From positions 1-64,000 of the forward strand of contig CAZBFP010000010.1 of NCBI GenBank assembly GCA_964491265.1: a stretch of 64,000 bases of DNA, written 5' to 3'. The stretch's first letter is position 1, and the number at the start of each line of letters is the position of its first letter. Under the pieces are notes generated by a model that was given only the letters and a program-made list of their open reading frames with translations, was not told the DNA's origin and searched no databases. Of the stretch, positions 63,640 to 64,000 are shown one piece after another. Both the position numbers and the translations under genes were made by a program. Source of the stretch: JBBAGC01 sp964491265. Its GTDB lineage: Bacteria; Spirochaetota; UBA4802; UBA5550.

Positions 63640-64000
63640 TTACCCATTTAATTTTTTTATGAGAATTTCATTAACAATCTGCGGGTTAGCTTTCCCTTTC
63701 GATTCTTTCATTACCTGACCCACAAGAAACCCGAGAGCCTTCGATTTACCGCTTCTGAAATCTTCAACTGACTGTGCATTAGAATCTAAAACTGAATCAA
63801 TTATTTTTTCAATTTCACCGCTGTCTGATACCTGGCGAAGACCTTTTTTTTCTATTATTTCATCAGGACTTAACCCTGTTTCAATCATATCTTTGAAAAC
63901 AGTTTTTGCAATTTTACCATTGATTGTATTGTTCTCAACAAGCTGAAGTAAAGATGCCAGCTTCTCTGCAGTAACAGGGAAATTATCAATTTCTTCAAGT
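63640..64000 (-). CDS. gatB: Asp/Glu-tRNA amidotransferase subunit B, 3' part (gene cut by window edge)
   Basis: C-terminal YqeY/GatB-type tRNA-binding domain of GatB. The frame runs open from the window end (EIDNFPVTAEKLASLLQLVE) through KTVFKDMIETGLSPDEII to the stop at 63640-63642, ending PQIVNEILIKKLNG. The catalytic N-terminal part is off-window. GatB helps make Gln-tRNA or Asn-tRNA by transamidation. Confidence 0.9.
   Translation of the reverse strand, partial: LEEIDNFPVTAEKLASLLQLVENNTINGKIAKTVFKDMIETGLSPDEIIEKKGLRQVSDSGEIEKIIDSVLDSNAQSVEDFRSGKSKALGFLVGQVMKESKGKANPQIVNEILIKKLNG

Overview
The window is a 64 kb piece of an AT-rich bacterial chromosome with Gram-negative features (many lipoproteins, MarC, PBP1-type synthase, periplasmic M23 peptidase). 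A flagellar fliS gene, loose lipoboxes, large PAS/GAF histidine kinases and the general gene style suggest a spirochaete (Spirochaetota). This is inference, not proof. Gene starts are often TTG or GTG behind a good Shine-Dalgarno sequence. An in-frame UGA in a CC/Se-type gene implies that the organism makes selenocysteine.

Layout. (1) 0-6.8 kb: three consecutive HisKA_2 histidine kinases, two with an N-terminal receiver. They share long identical DNA blocks, so duplication or gene conversion is recent. (2) 7.2-20.4 kb: an accessory island ending at a tRNA-Arg(UCG) gene beside a tyrosine-recombinase remnant. It holds a Fic protein, a lone PIN-type antitoxin, RhuM and DUF2283 genes, a HigB-HigA-SecB toxin-antitoxin-chaperone module whose antitoxin has a stop just before a chaperone-addiction-like tail, and a 1584-residue DUF4011/SF1 helicase/nuclease bracketed by two copies of one membrane-protein gene. 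Gene fragments lie between these. (3) 20.4-31.8 kb: metabolic genes, including a complete liv-type branched-chain amino acid ABC operon followed by a type I asparaginase. (4) 31.8-34.5 kb: a repeat-rich stretch with a selenoprotein gene, a MITE-like element, a bacterial cereblon (CULT) gene and an OmpR-type regulator.

(5) 34.5-40.6 kb: a peptide ABC transporter operon (two permeases, binding lipoprotein, two ATPases), followed by a run of signalling and envelope genes (degenerate kinase/receiver protein, PPP phosphatase, FGE-like protein, SpoIIE-type phosphatase with TPRs). (6) 46.7-56.2 kb: rlmN, a bifunctional PBP, an M23 peptidase, a double-HTH regulator, two CNNM/CorC proteins, HIT, a lipoprotein and a TraB-family protein. 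(7) 56.5-64 kb: STAS plus HD-GYP pair, SPL-like radical SAM enzyme, prfB without a frameshift, fliS with a FlgN-like partner, purC and the 3' part of gatB.

The core regions (20-31 kb and 34-64 kb) look like stable, tightly packed operons. Novelty is concentrated in the island (8-20 kb) and the repeat-rich stretch at 31.8-34.4 kb. No CRISPR array, rRNA, full prophage or intact insertion sequence was seen.
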